Positions 7,884 through 45,517 of a stretch of DNA of 64,000 bases are shown in pieces. The DNA comes from Strigamia acuminata (taxonomy: Eukaryota; Arthropoda; Chilopoda; Geophilomorpha; Linotaeniidae). Numbering within the stretch: the stretch's first letter is position 1; each line of letters opens with the position of its first letter. A program made the translations under genes and the position numbers. The DNA lies in the NCBI GenBank assembly GCA_949358305.1, contig OX442315.1, forward strand, positions 27,368,427 through 27,432,426. The letters are read 5' to 3'. The notes beneath the pieces are model-generated. The model was not told where the DNA came from, searched no databases, and saw only the letters and a program-made list of their open reading frames with translations.

Positions 7884-10800
7884 ATGCATAATATTTGTGT
7901 CGATATAAAACATTCAAAGACGAATGGTTTCTTGTGGCATGAGAGACAGAAATCGAACGAGAACACCATCTTTGAAAAACGTCGATTGTGTCATAATGGG
8001 TATTTGTCCTCTATTTTACAGGCTGGCAATAAGGTACAATTTTTTAAATATTTTTCAGGTTACTTTTACGTGTTAATCCTGTAGCTGCAACCGATACATC
8101 AAAATTTACCCAAGCTGCGTTTGGTGGTTCATTTGGTCAATTTGTAGCTTGTGACCAATTGGGAAAATTATTTTTGTTTGAAATCCAATCAAACAGGTAT
8201 GATTAAATGCCTGATTTCTTCTGGAATAAATCTTTTTACACGTTGTTATTGCAGATATCGATTAATTACACATTTACCGAGCCAACCTCGATGTATAATA
8301 TGGAACGGTTACCATCCCTCCAAAGTTCTAACGTCTCTGGAAGATTGTTCTCTCTGTTATATAGACATAAGTATGAATCATGTTTCTTTTGTTGTGTTTT
8401 TCAAGATTTTGAATTGAAATTTTTTATTTAGTTAGCAGAAAATGTGAAAAATTAGCAGGTCATTCAACACCGGCTTTATACGTTGACATACACCCGCATG
8501 GAAATCGTGCTGTCTCGAATTCAAACCACGAAGCAATTATTTGGGACTTGCAATCCTGTACCCAGATACAAAAATTAAATATTACTCACGAAACAGAACT
8601 AATTGAGGTTGTGCAGTAGTTAAAAATGTTATTTTAAGTAGTTTTAATATTTTTTTTTCTTTTGAAGGCATTCTTTTCTGGACTGGACATATTTATCACA
8701 TGTTTTAAGGATAATTCAATTTTTATTTGGGATATTAAAACATGTCAATGTAGAACTCATTTGAAGCCACAGTGTACAAAGTTTGGACAATACAAAACGT
8801 TTGCAGCATCAATGTAATTTTTAAAAATTTTAATTATTTTAAGAATAATAACACATTTGATTTATTTTATTATAGAAATGGATTTAACTTGATTGCAGCT
8901 GGTATTTCATCAGAATTGCACATGTGGGATCTAAACTTGGGTACAATTTCAAAAGTAATACAATTACCGTCAAGTATTAAAGGAACGAAAAACATTTATT
9001 TATTGGATAATTGGGCATCAAATTCATTCGAAGTATAAATCCGAAAAACGAAATAATTGTTTAGTATTTATACTTAACTTTGTTTTCGAATTAAAGGTCG
9101 TAGCTCTGCTGTCCACAGACAATTTTTTATATTTAATTAATATTGCAACTGCAAGTGTGATTTTACGAATGGCCGGTCACGACTCCCCATTGAAAAAAAT
9201 TGCAATCAGTTCGTCTTGCACATTTATGGTGACCGTTTTAGAATCTGGTTGCTTGGATTTATACGATTTAAAAGTTCTAATCCCAGGAAAAGATGCCGTG
9301 AGTATTAGTTGATTATTTGAGTATAAATATAAATTATTATTTTTTTTTTTTAAAAAGAAAATTGTAAAAATTTCGATGCCAATAGTAAAAGAAAAAAGTG
9401 CATCTGATGTTTATCCGGTTCCAATTCGGAGCCAAGCAGTCGATTACAGTGATGAAAGGATGCTTGCTGGGATGGATCGACGGACGGAAATTGTTGACGA
9501 GCAGGCTGAGGTGTTCGTCATTTATCAGTTTTGATCGTTAATTTTAAAGAAAAGAAATAAATTTAATTTAATTGCAGATTAAATTGGATTCTTCAAAGCT
9601 GCAAAGCTTACTGGATAACTATGGAGAATATCCTGAACGATATAGGAGTTTAATTTGGAATTTTTTGCTCGAGCTTCCTGGTAACAAGGGCTCTTACTTT
9701 GCTTTAGAACGAAATGGAGTTCATTATCTGTTTAACAAACTCGACGAGAAATTTCCATTAGGCAATGAAAAGTTAATGGAAAGATTGAAAAGGTGACTAT
9801 TGAAAACATTTCCAAACTGAATTAGTAACTTTTATAAAATTATTTGCAGTATTTTGTCATGTTTAGCATTTTGGTCACCATTGTTTGGGTATGTTGAATA
9901 TATTCCACTCTTCTGTTTTCCTTTTGTGAAGAGCATAAGTAAAAATATTCAGTGCTTTGAGACTGTAGCGACTATTTTAGGTGAGTAAATTATTGCAACA
10001 ATTGTGGTAATCTACGGATTATTACTATTTTTTGTAAAATTGTTAGTGAATTGGTGCGGTAATTGGTTCGAGTTTTTTCCATGCCCACCTGTGAGTATTT
10101 TAAAATCGGTGCAGACACTTTTAATACATCATGATTATCATTTGAATCAACATTTTACAAAACGTCAAATTGAGCCAGAGGTAGAAATTTTAATTTTTTT
10201 AATTTTTAATTTTTAATTTATATCTATTAATCCGAAATTCATTTCAGATCTACGCATGGCCTATCTTAGAAACTGCATTCTCAGAAATCTTCAGTAAAAA
10301 CGATTGGATGCGACTGTGGGACCATTTAGTTTCAAATCATCCATCTTTTATAATAAGCATTTGTGCTGCTTACAGTATCGTGGCACGACAATCGCTTATG
10401 AGTTGCTTGAATTTAGAAGATTTTAAAGTAATATTAGAAAATTCGTGTTAAGATTTTGTGAACTAAATGGGATGAATTAATCTACAGTTTTTTTACCACC
10501 ACCAAAATCCTGTTTCTTTAAAATCGGTTTTGAAAGAAGGGTATAGGATACAAAAACAAACTCCGAACGATATTCACCCGAGACAAATTGTGCCAGATTT
10601 TCGGCCATTAACGAGAGAAACGTATCCAGTGTTTAATAAATACCCAAATTTTGTGGTCGAACATAAAATATCGGAACAGGAACTATTTAGGAAAAACGAA
10701 GAAGAATATCAACAACTTCAGTACTATTGTTTTTTTTTTAAATTAACGTATCAAAATTATTAATATTTTAATATTTATTGATCGTTACAATTGAGCAGAA

Positions 10801-12023
10801 AATCCGCTCGAAAACTGGACGAGAAACTGCAGTCATTGGATGAAGAGGAGAAAATCTGCCAGCAGAAATTAGATTCTTTTAAAGAAATAGGTGGCAGACG
10901 CAAGCAATTTTTAAAAAAGGAAGAAGAAGAATTTGCTCTGCGTAGAAATAGGTAAATAAATTATAGTTTTTACAGAGTTATTAATAATAATTTCTCAACA
11001 GACTGCTGTCTCTGAAACGTGATATGCAACTGAAGGAACTCTGCATTCTAAAATCGTTGAGAAATAAGTTTTCAAAAGAGCAACAACTTAAATGGCAATT
11101 TGAAATACAGGAGCTGGAGTATAAAATAGAGGCGAAAGTAAGCGAATTAGTGTTCGAGTTTATTTATTTATTTTTAAGTGATTTAAATTTATTTTTATAG
11201 ATGAAACAACACGAGCAGGAGATATCGAAAGCTATGGCCGAAGTGAAAGATTTTCAAACATTTCTTGTTTCTGAAAAACAAAATTTGGAATTGGTAGAAA
11301 CAAATGTTAAATTTGGAAGAAAAAAATTCATAACTTAGTTTCAATTTTTAAGGAAGTTCAGAAGTTATTGAGCGGGGAAGAAACAAGACAGCACAGTCAG
11401 ATCAATTTCACTAATCGACCGGTTGAAAATGCGGGATTGGAAAAGCAGTACGAAAAGCAGCAAAATTGTGGCATGAAATCTGTACGGGTACATATTTATT
11501 TCGATTTTTAAGATGAATTTCATGAATTCAATTTTTATCGGATTACAATTAGGCTGATCGGAATGAATATACGACGAAAACGCAGTTATCAAGAGATAGC
11601 GCAACAACTGATGCAAAAGTGGTGGACTATATGCAACAAGTGATTAATTCAGGGAAGAGTTAATGAGAACTTTATATAAAAGAACCATTTCGCTTTTGAA
11701 AGACTGATCTGGGCAATAGTTAACTTCCTACACAATTAAATACTGATGATTCTCTCGTAACTCTTATTAAATTGTTGACATGTATTCATCTTTCTCTCTC
11801 TTTTCAGTTAACGAGTTTGCAGCGGAAAAATCAGACTCTGGAACAAGAGATAGAAAATTTAACCAAAAATGTAATTTTCTATAAGCAAAGGGCCGACGAA
11901 CGTCCACAAAGAGATGAAAGTTTGAGGGCCGGTGTTGATGTGTTACAAAATCGTAATGCTTTCACCGATGCTTTTTCTGTCAGGCAGAAATTAGCGTATA
12001 ACATGAGAACGAGGTACAGTTAA
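7884..12023 (+). CDS. TBC1D31: TBC1 domain family member 31 (WDR67-like)
   Basis: Nineteen exons join in frame to 973 residues: 7884-7999, 8059-8196, 8255-8370, 8432-8607, 8668-8813, 8876-9032, 9097-9297, 9358-9510, 9578-9792, 9850-9980, 10047-10180, 10248-10427, 10488-10720, 10799-10951, 11002-11137, 11201-11305, 11353-11481, 11553-11639, 11808-12023. Residues about 1-360 are degenerate WD repeats (IIWDLQ, IFIWDI, LHMWDL). About 400-680 is the TBC domain, including LLDNYGEYPERYRSLIWNFL and NWCGNWFEFFPCPP, closely following the vertebrate protein. About 690-970 is charged coiled coil. The family acts at centriolar satellites in ciliogenesis. The usual Rab-GAP finger motifs (IxxDxxR, YxQ) are not seen, so it is probably a scaffold. 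The start ATG is the first after an upstream acceptor; the frame stays open back to it. A poly(A) signal is at 12099-12104. Confidence 0.9.
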
Positions 12024-12964
12024 TTCTTGTTATATTTTATATATTTTAAATATGCGTGTTGATATAGATCTTAGAATATTTATATGTAAAAAAAAAAGAA
12101 TAAAACATTAAAATCTTGTTTTTTTTTATTTTATTGATTTCTATCTTAATTTGAGTCGGAAATTAAACGAGTCAGTTTTAAACAGCTGAATAATTTACCT
12201 TTTGTGAAACTAAAACGGCTGTCGATAAACAGAAAACAAAGACTAACAAATTTAATTTAGATTTTGATCCAATGCCAAACAATTTTTTTTATACGAAACT
12301 TCAATTTATTTGCATAAAATCAATTTGTTGACAGTATAAACGATGTTATCGTGATGTGTGGCTCACATAAGCCACAAATATTCACTGATAAATTTGGATC
12401 GAATTAATTAACAAAATTTATGTTTTGTTAAATTTGACGTTTAAATCCATTTGCAATGTCACCAGAAATGAAGAAAATAAATTTGTAGGATTTCATAATC
12501 ATTATAAATCAATAATTAAACCAATAAATAAATAAAAAGAAGAACTTGAGTTCATTAAAACTTCAAACTTCTAGTGACAAGATGCGAATGTTTTAATGTA
12601 TAAACTCCACGTCGTCTGCTGGAGCAGTTAATGACATCATATCCCTGTCATAGTTAACGCATCTTCAAACGTGCAGCTTAAAAGCCTCAAACCTGTTTTT
12701 GTGGAGTTTGAAGAAGTAACTAGATATTCATCCAAGGTTGTGAAATTTGAGCCGATTATTCGTTTACGAACTGAATTTTTGTAAGATTAATATTTGTTTG
12801 TGAAATTTCTGTTCCATACCGTAGTCACCCTTCAGTCATTTCCCCAAACTTTAAGTTTTTAACACGACGATGTACTAATTTGTTTATAGATCGCGTAGCG
12901 TGTCGTCCCGGCAACCAACAGGACACCTAGGGATTCACTTTTTGTTCTACGGGAGTCTGTCACC
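12024..12964. other. Intergenic between TBC1D31 and KCC promoter A
   Basis: AT-rich, no exon seen. The last 100 bp before the KCC exon 1A ATG is distinctly more GC-rich (gatcgcgtagcgtgtcgtcc, 12891-12910) and probably holds the promoter and 5' UTR of isoform A. No TATA box is obvious there. Confidence 0.4.
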
Positions 12965-37814
<24,850 letters not shown>

Positions 37815-40800
37815 AGTACGAGTCGAGGTCATGCTAAAAACACTACAGTATGGATCGGAACACTGCGATGCACCCAGCGTTTGACTGTCACAATATGCCA
37901 AGATTGGAAATATTGGATGTAAGGCGTAATGTGGGCGTAAATCACAAGCAATTTGTGGATTTTGATCAGACAATCGTTGGTTGCTCGCATTTTAGTTTGA
38001 TTTTAAGGGAAAGGGTATTGAAGTAACAAAAAAAAATTTAAATAGTAGTAATTTTTAAATTTTAAACGGACGTAATCGAAACGTATTAACTGCATTTAAA
38101 CGAAACGTAATTGATTTTTGGGACGTTGAAATTAAGGATTTTTAAAGACAATTTACGGTTATCACGTATCTGTTAGTGATGTTTGAATGGATGTATGACA
38201 TTCCTATGGCTTATTTATAACATATTTATTTATTTTTTATTTAATTATTATATTTTATCTATATATTTACTTATTTATTACAAATTTAACTTATTTTTTT
38301 GATTATTTTTGAAATCCTGCATACAGTAATTTTTTTTCGCTTCTCCTTTATTTCTGCTTTTAAAACTCGATATAATCAATATATACGTATATTTATTAAA
38401 AAAAACAAAAACAAAAAACAAAAAAAGGAAGAAAGTATCCTTGAAGGATTGAGATTTGCATTTCAATTTTTTTTTAAGTGTTTGTCAACTTTGTATGTCT
38501 TTTATTTAGTAATTTCCGAGTGTCTTAGTGATCCCATCCTTTCTTCTCTGCTCAAAAAAGAACTAAAGAAATTCCCAGAATCCCCATCCGCATGAAGTGA
38601 AAATCTACGCAGTAGAGTAATCATTTGAAATTGATTGGGGTAGCGGGAAAACCGGAAAAGAAAATTAAAGCTATACTGTATTGAGATTGGTTTTGTAGTT
38701 TGGATTCATCCATGTACAGGCTCACTTTTAAAATGCAAATACTTGTTTATCTCTTTAAACTGGCCCTGTGATATGCAGCAGCTGGAATTCCCATTAACCG
38801 AAAAAAAAATGTCATGAAATAATCCACAATTTTCTTATTCGTGTAGTCATTTTTTTAAATTTTTTTTAGAACACATTTGAGTTCCAGCTTGGAGCGCTTT
38901 ACACAGTTGTTGCAATTTCAAACTCAACAACATTACTTGAATTTAGTGAATGTAACAAGTAATTTCACAATTTCAATAGCCAGGCAGCTATTTTAATGGC
39001 TTTAGTCACGCCTTATAGTAAGTTGGCAATGAAGACAATGAATGTTATAGGTTTTCTTCGACTAGCTACTAAAACATGTCCCATGTTTTACCAATTCCAG
39101 TATAGTTGCGATCACAACCATGCTGGAATTATAGCTAAGCGCTTTCTATCTCGTAATCGACTTTTCATCCACGCTTGTTGCATTTATTACATAAAAATTT
39201 AAGTGGAATTCTAGCAAATTTAAGAAAAATTAGATCAAAATATTAGATGAATGTTGTGAATACTTAAAAAGATTTAATTTGTTGTCACGCAATTTTAGTT
39301 GCTCTCAGTAATACTTGCAGTTGTTAAATATTTGTTGATTCTATTTTCATCAACGATGGTAGATTGGTTTTAACATCTACTAATTAATAGATTCTATCCC
39401 TAAATTCTTAAATAATGAAAATACAGTCTTACTATGTAAATGTTTTGTACATAACTAAAAAGTAGCTGTACTTAAAACTTTAAAAAAATACGGAAAAGTA
39501 GTTTTTTAACTAAGTGTGGTCTCCTTTTTCTGGACAATTTGTTATTTACTGCTCCTGTTATTACTTAACACTAGATCAACATTAGTCTGTTACCTAAAAA
39601 GGAGTGCTTGGTAGAGTTTTTACCATATAAAAAGACATTAATGTGTCTGTAGCTTGTCTTTTAAATGTATCACAAGTCCAATGCAACCCCGTCGTTATTT
39701 TTTTTAAACTTTTTTCTTTTTTAATAACAGATTTGTTTCATTTTCAGACAACATTTGTTTCTTTAAGTCGATGCCCTAGCTTAATTGATCTGTGAATATG
39801 AATTTTATTCCGGTGTGTAATGAAAACATGTCATTCCTGTTATTACCTATTGACAACTCGTTCTTACAACTCATTTTTTGTATAGTTGAGTTCAGAAATT
39901 GTTGATATCTTCTAGCAGGGCATGGGAGTGTAGTTTTTTCTTCTTCTATGGGTTTCTGTTGATGTGTTTACAATTTCATTTAGTTTAAATGGTGGTAATA
40001 ATTAATAGTTAATCGTAGTGTTAGTGATAATTATGCAATTTTGATCTGTAAGTTTAATATTTGGACTGGTTATTTTTAAAATTCATTTCTCTTTTTCTTG
40101 TTTTATTTTATCCGGTGATTCCATGTTTTAAAAAATGTTGTAGTTTTACAATTAAAATGAAATAATCATGTTAATAAAAAATAAAAATTAAAAAAAAATT
40201 GTTAGTGAAATTGTAAATTATGTATCAGTGATTGCATCTATAATGAACAAAAGATGAGATTTTAGCAACTGAGATTTTATCTCTATCTGGGTTAATGCAA
40301 TAAAACTAGTAGAATGTCACCTGCGTCAATTTCCATTACGTGTCTTAAACTTACAAAAATTGACTTTTTAGATTCATAATTGTGCGAGTGCATGTGCTAA
40401 ACCGATTGAAATCACAAATCATTACCGGTATCTCAATTTTAAATATATTAAATATTAAATATTCTATTAATCACATCTCTCACCGGTTTGCCACAAATTC
40501 GACGCTTTGTCCTTGACCTCAGTCGTTTAATTTCTCACAATCTGAAATTGTAACTTGGGATCTTTTTATTGGGGCCATCTGCTGAGTCTCTAAAGGATTT
40601 ACAGAGGGTGGCTTTTGTTTCAGCCGATATCAGATTCAGCATTGGACGAATACTCGTAAACCAATGTGCGTTAATTGACTTAACACTCACTTGTGAAAAC
40701 ATGTCCCTAAAACATCTGGGCGGGTAGTCTGGTTAAAACCAGTTCAACTAACTACAGTGCCCAGCGTAAACGACCTAAAATTAACCGATCCCTAGGGGTG

Positions 40801-41505
40801 GGTGAGTCAAATTATTAAAAAATACTAAAAATTGTTTTAAAACAATAATAAAATAAAATTGAAAATGTCCTAAAATGTTATTCTGCACCTAATCATCTGT
40901 TTACAACGGAAACACTATCATGTTTCAAAATGTTGCCTTTGCTTCCGAAAACTAATTTAATTTCATACCGGAAAAAGATAACGGTAAAAGAATCTGCCTC
41001 TTCACTTGGAATTTTTTTGCAACGATGCACGGGCAATTTTAATCCTAATCCTAATCCCGAAAGAAAAACTGACAACAGCCATTTTTAATCCAGGTAAAAA
41101 CAAATAGGCGGTTTGAAGGCGCACGCCTTCAAAGAGCGGTGACAATTGCAAATTAGGGAAACTTGGAGGTCACCAAAGCCACAACCAATGGTCTAGTCAG
41201 AACGAGCCAATCGAAGTGCAGTCCAGTCTCTGGACCACCCCACATAAACCGATACTTTGGCTGTACCTTGAACCTGTCCAACGTATAGTATATTCCTCCG
41301 TGCATTTCGGAAAAGATAAACTTCGAAAAAAGGTGAGTCTAATACTTGTTATACGTGTGATATGAACTGAACGAAGTTTTATTTACATTTCGACTCACAA
41401 ATTACATTTACACCCGTAATTTGTTTCACTTTGTACATGATTTGTAAAGATTGTCCCACCGAGTTCACTTTATTGAAACATTTTTTTCAAATTCTCAAAT
41501 AATTG
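37815..41505. other. KCC 3' UTR and intergenic DNA
   Basis: No coding exon recognised. Several AATAAA signals occur (for example 40173-40178), so the KCC 3' UTR end is undetermined. A perfect 10-bp inverted repeat with a 2-base spacer lies at 41112-41133 (tttgaaggcg/cgccttcaaa). A GT-AG donor-like aaaaaaggtgagt at about 41327-41339 could end an unannotated noncoding exon. Minus-strand poly(A) signals for PSKH1 (tttatt) lie at 41469-41474 and 41378-41383. Confidence 0.45.
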
Positions 41506-42547
41506 TCAGGATGACCCGGGTGAAACTGTATCTTCGCTATGCGGATTCAACCACGAATGCATCATTGCTTCGGTCGCCGTCATTCGCAAAGCCGGGTCCA
41601 CGGTTAACAACCTGTTTATAAAATCTCGAGCAGAGTCTGACACTTCCGACCAAGTCTACCAAAAAAAACAAAAATTTTTATTACAATTCTCTTAAATTAA
41701 TTTCAATTTTCGAATATCTTACTTGGCCTCGATACGAATATTTCGCTCTGAGAATTCTTGTATACAAACGCGCATGACTATCATCTTCGAACGGAAATTT
41801 TCCACTGAGCATTATAAACGCAATAACCCCAATAGCCCACATGTCCACCAAATTCGTATACGGTTTCCTCGCGATAATTTCAGGCGCTATGTATTCGGGG
41901 GTACCGCAAGCAGTGTTCATCAACGCATCTCCTGACTTTCTAATGTTCGCCAACCCGAAATCGGTGATCAATATTTTACTGTCGTTTCCGGGCCTTTGAT
42001 AGAGCAGATTATCCGGCTTCATATCCCTGTGCGTAATGCCGAGACTGTGCAAATATTGAATGCCATCAAGAACCATGTAGATAACTCGAATCGCATCCCG
42101 CTCCGAAAAGTTTCCTCGCGATACAATCCTGTCGAAAAGATCACCGCCAGTTGCCAATTCCATCACCATCGCAATACTGCCGTTCGATTCGAGTATTTCG
42201 TTCAACTGGATGATGTAGGGATGTTTAATCTTCGTTAAAATGCACAACTCGCGCTCGAGGAGTTCAAATCCCTTTTTGTTTTTGATGATCTTCATGGCGT
42301 AGTATTGTCTGCTCAAGCGATGCTGCACGCGAACAACATGGCTGTACGCGCCTTTCCCTATGAGGGATTTCACGTCGTATTTCGTTGTTATTTTCGGATT
42401 GTATTTGATTTTTTGAATGTTGTATCGCAAAGGGGGTAGTAATTCGTGTTCTAGTGTCGCAACTGTCATTTTGTCACTGTTTTGATTCGAGGAATTTTTC
42501 TTGACACTACCTGTTTCCTGGACTGATTTAGAATTCCCACAACCCAT
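41506..42547 (-). CDS. PSKH1: Serine/threonine protein kinase H1 homologue
   Basis: Two exons on the minus strand, 42547-41723 and 41655-41506, give 324 residues. The N-terminus MGCGNSK is the myristoylation/palmitoylation signal of PSKH1. The kinase domain spans about residues 57-312, with glycine loop GKGAYSHV (64-71), Lys86 (AMKIIK), catalytic HRD at 173-175, DFG at 196-198, activation-loop CGTPEYIAPE, and the family-typical KPYTNLVDMWAIGVIAFIML. All catalytic residues are intact. The CaMK-related family sits at Golgi, membrane and centrosome sites. Compared with human PSKH1 (424 residues) the linker after the N-terminus is shorter and the long basic C-terminal tail is absent: the protein stops soon after subdomain XI (MMHSWLNPHSEDTV). 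Its promoter faces that of SAMHD1. Confidence 0.93.
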
Positions 42548-43178
42548 CGTGTATAAAACAGCAAATGGATTCAGTCGTCATTGTATTCAAAGAGAATTAT
42601 TTAGGATGAAAGAAAAACTTGACAGCAGAGCATGATGACGATATGTTTTGTTTACCTTTCGTCGCTACTCGGTGGCGCCACGATGAAATTTGATGTGTTG
42701 TCTTGGCGACGGGTGCCAGTTGGTGCAGTATGGTGGGAACTAGCGACGGTTTCAAACTCGATGTAGTGAATTTATTGCCGTTATCTTACGTTCACGTTGC
42801 CTCGATGACAGATATTGTTGTAACGTATGTCACGAGATACGTTCATTCGCGTCTGTGGTTTTGAATAATGCCATAGGTACGAGCACCGAGTGCGCTATAA
42901 AAGTAAAATATCGAAGTTTAGTTTCGGGTTTTAAGTATTTTATTTTATCATATTATCACTGGTAAATATAATACAATATAAATTGTTATCTGTAAAATTT
43001 GATTTTTATTACGTATGTTTTGTTATCAGATAGTCGTGACACTGTTCCAAATTTTTATAAGTTAATTTTCACATTTAGGCCATTTTTTATTACTGTAATT
43101 GGAACGATTAGCCATTTGAATTCATTATTTTCTTGTTTTTAGTTTTTTTATTAGCACAATCACCTTCAAGTACAAGAA
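42548..43178. promoter_or_regulatory. Divergent PSKH1/SAMHD1 intergenic promoter region
   Basis: 631 bp between two start codons pointing apart. GC-richer sequence clusters near PSKH1 (cggtggcgccacgatg at about 42670-42685). The half nearest SAMHD1 is AT-rich and ends in an acceptor-like ccttcaag just before the ATG, so a 5' UTR intron for SAMHD1 is possible. No TATA box is convincing. Confidence 0.4.
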
Positions 43179-45382
43179 ATGGCGACTGAGGATATGGAAT
43201 GGAAGGTATATAATTTAGCAAGATTATATTATAAAATTAAAGCTATTTTTTATTTTTTTATATCATTAGATTTTCAACGACCCCGTCCACAAGTCTATTC
43301 GTTTGCATCCATTTTTAATCAAAATTATCGACACGCCAGAATTTCAACGTTTAAGAGATTTGAAACAATTAGGATTTTGTTACAAAGTCTTTCCAAGTGC
43401 AACTGGTACACGATTCGAGCACTCCATTGGGTATTTAATTACATTACAATTGTCTTTTTTAAACTGTAATATTGTAATTTGTATATTTTAGTGTTTGCCA
43501 TCTGGCTTGGCGGATGATAGAGCAATTAAAAAAAAATATGGAAGGTTGTGGTTGCGGGGACACTGCCAGGAATATCACCAATGTTGATCAGTTGTGCGTG
43601 GCAGTGGCAGGATTATGCCACGACTTAGGTAAACTCATGATTTCGAAGAAAGAAAGAAAGAAAAACAAATCATACATTTTAAAACTAATGTTATTTTTTT
43701 AGGGCATGGTGCGTTCTCTCATACGTGGGAATCATTTATGAAAAGAATAGCACCTGATTCACATTGGCGAGTAAGTTGTAACGAATTTTTGCAGATTTTT
43801 AACGTTTCTAATGACTTATTTTTGATGAAGCACGAAGATTCGTCAGTTAGAGTATTCAATTTGATATGGCGAAAATTAGATGTCAATATTAAATCAAAAT
43901 ATGGCATGGACGAAGACGAAAGGAAAATAATTTGTGATATAATTATTGGAGGACCTAGTGAAGTATACAGTTGGATATCACTGTTCAGTGTTGTTTTATT
44001 AAAATGTTTATTTTCTTTTTGCTTTCAGGAGCATGCAAAGTTTAGAGATAAACAATTCCTGTTTGAGGTGAATTATTAATGACAAATTCAATTTAATTTA
44101 GCAAATAAAAATAAAAAAAATTTTATTTTAGATTGTGGCCAATAAAAAAAGTGGCGTTGATGTGGATAAATGGGACTACTTCGAAAGAGATAATTACTAT
44201 CTCGCAATGGGTACCAGAATATCATTTCAATACGAACGTTTAATCCTACACGCTCGAATAAATGCTGCTGGTTCGATTGAATACAGAGATAGCGTAAGCA
44301 TTACGTTTGGTATTTTAATTCCAATTTAACAGTTTCTTTTTTTAAATTGATTTAGGAGAGATTGAATTTTTATCACATGTTTTACATCCGTTGGCTTCTT
44401 TATCATAGAGCTTACAAGCACAGAGTAGTGAAAATAATTGAGGGAATGTAAGCAAATTTGAATTTTAATCAAAACCAAATTATTAATTAAAGAATTTGTT
44501 TAATTACAGGTTTATTGACGCTTTGATAGCAGCAAACGACGATATTTTGATACGGTACAATAACAAAATTGATAGTATAACATTCGAATTTGCTCATTTG
44601 CTTATTTTTAGGGGTAAGAAGTTGAGTGAATGTGTCGACGATGTTGAATCATTTATGTACTTAAATGATGACGTATACCATAAATTATTAAACTTGGATG
44701 AAAATCACATCGCGAAGCAAATAATGGATAGAATCCAAACTCGAGATTTATATAAGTGTGTTGGCTACTGTGTAACAAGTGTTGTTGTAAGAGAAAATAT
44801 TTTTTTTTGTTAGCACAATTGTTTTAATTCGTCGTTTATTTAGGATATTTCGGCATCGGAAGTAGAAAATGAAATAAAACGGGACACGGGCCTTAACAAC
44901 GGTGAATTTTACATTTCTGTAAGTTAATTTAATGAATTATACGTTTTTATATATTTATTTTTTGAAGATGATTTATTTTATATATTTTTTTAGATCGAGA
45001 AATTTGATTACGGTATGGGTGCCAAAGATCCTATAAAATGCATTCCTTTTTACGGGAAAAACGACGACGACGACGATTACTTGATATGTAATACGGCAAC
45101 CACCATGACTCCTCCTCATTTTCAGGAAATCAAAATCTTGTGTGTTTGCCGAGACGTTAGTCCCGAAACTATTTTGAAGGCAAAAAAAGCCTTTAAAGAC
45201 TGGTTTAATAAGTACAGTACATTTAAATTACACTTATTTTTTCTTTCAAAATAAGTTTAACTAAATTTCTATTTTTTACCAGATCTAAGAAACGGTTACA
45301 GTTAGAATTAAATGCCTGTGAAAACCCAAATGAATTGCTTCAACTCGATTCAGTTGCATGTGGAAGTCAAAATGAATATTAA
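43179..45382 (+). CDS. SAMHD1: SAMHD1-like dNTP triphosphohydrolase lacking the SAM domain
   Basis: Exons 43179-43205, 43270-43430, 43492-43628, 43703-43770, 43831-43962, 44029-44067, 44132-44293, 44356-44447, 44510-44554, 44612-44786, 44844-44918, 44994-45211 and 45283-45382 give 476 residues. The family cleaves dNTPs to nucleoside and triphosphate, limiting dNTP pools and aiding fork repair. Metal-site residues are intact: His60 (RFEHS), His106-Asp107 (CHDLGHG) and Asp200 (VDKWDYF), matching human H167, H206/D207 and D311. Lys201, Tyr204 and Asp208 match substrate contacts. The protein begins with nine residues and then enters the HD domain ([20 protein letters not shown]), so the N-terminal SAM domain and nuclear signal of vertebrates are missing. 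A 57-bp intron at 44555-44611 is inferred from homology; retention would keep frame. A poly(A) signal is at 45487-45492. Confidence 0.93.
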
Positions 45383-45517
45383 TCACATACAAATTTACAC
45401 TGCCTTGTGATATTGTTTTAACTTTAAATTTTTTATTAAAGTATAATTTATATGACAAAAAGTATTGTCTGTTGCATGTAATGTCCAATAAAGTTCTATT
45501 TTACAAAAAGTGTTGTT

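Noticed and set aside
38278-38595. Open frames just 3' of KCC
   Set aside because: Driven by A- and T-runs in the 3' UTR region; encode low-complexity Phe/Lys peptides.
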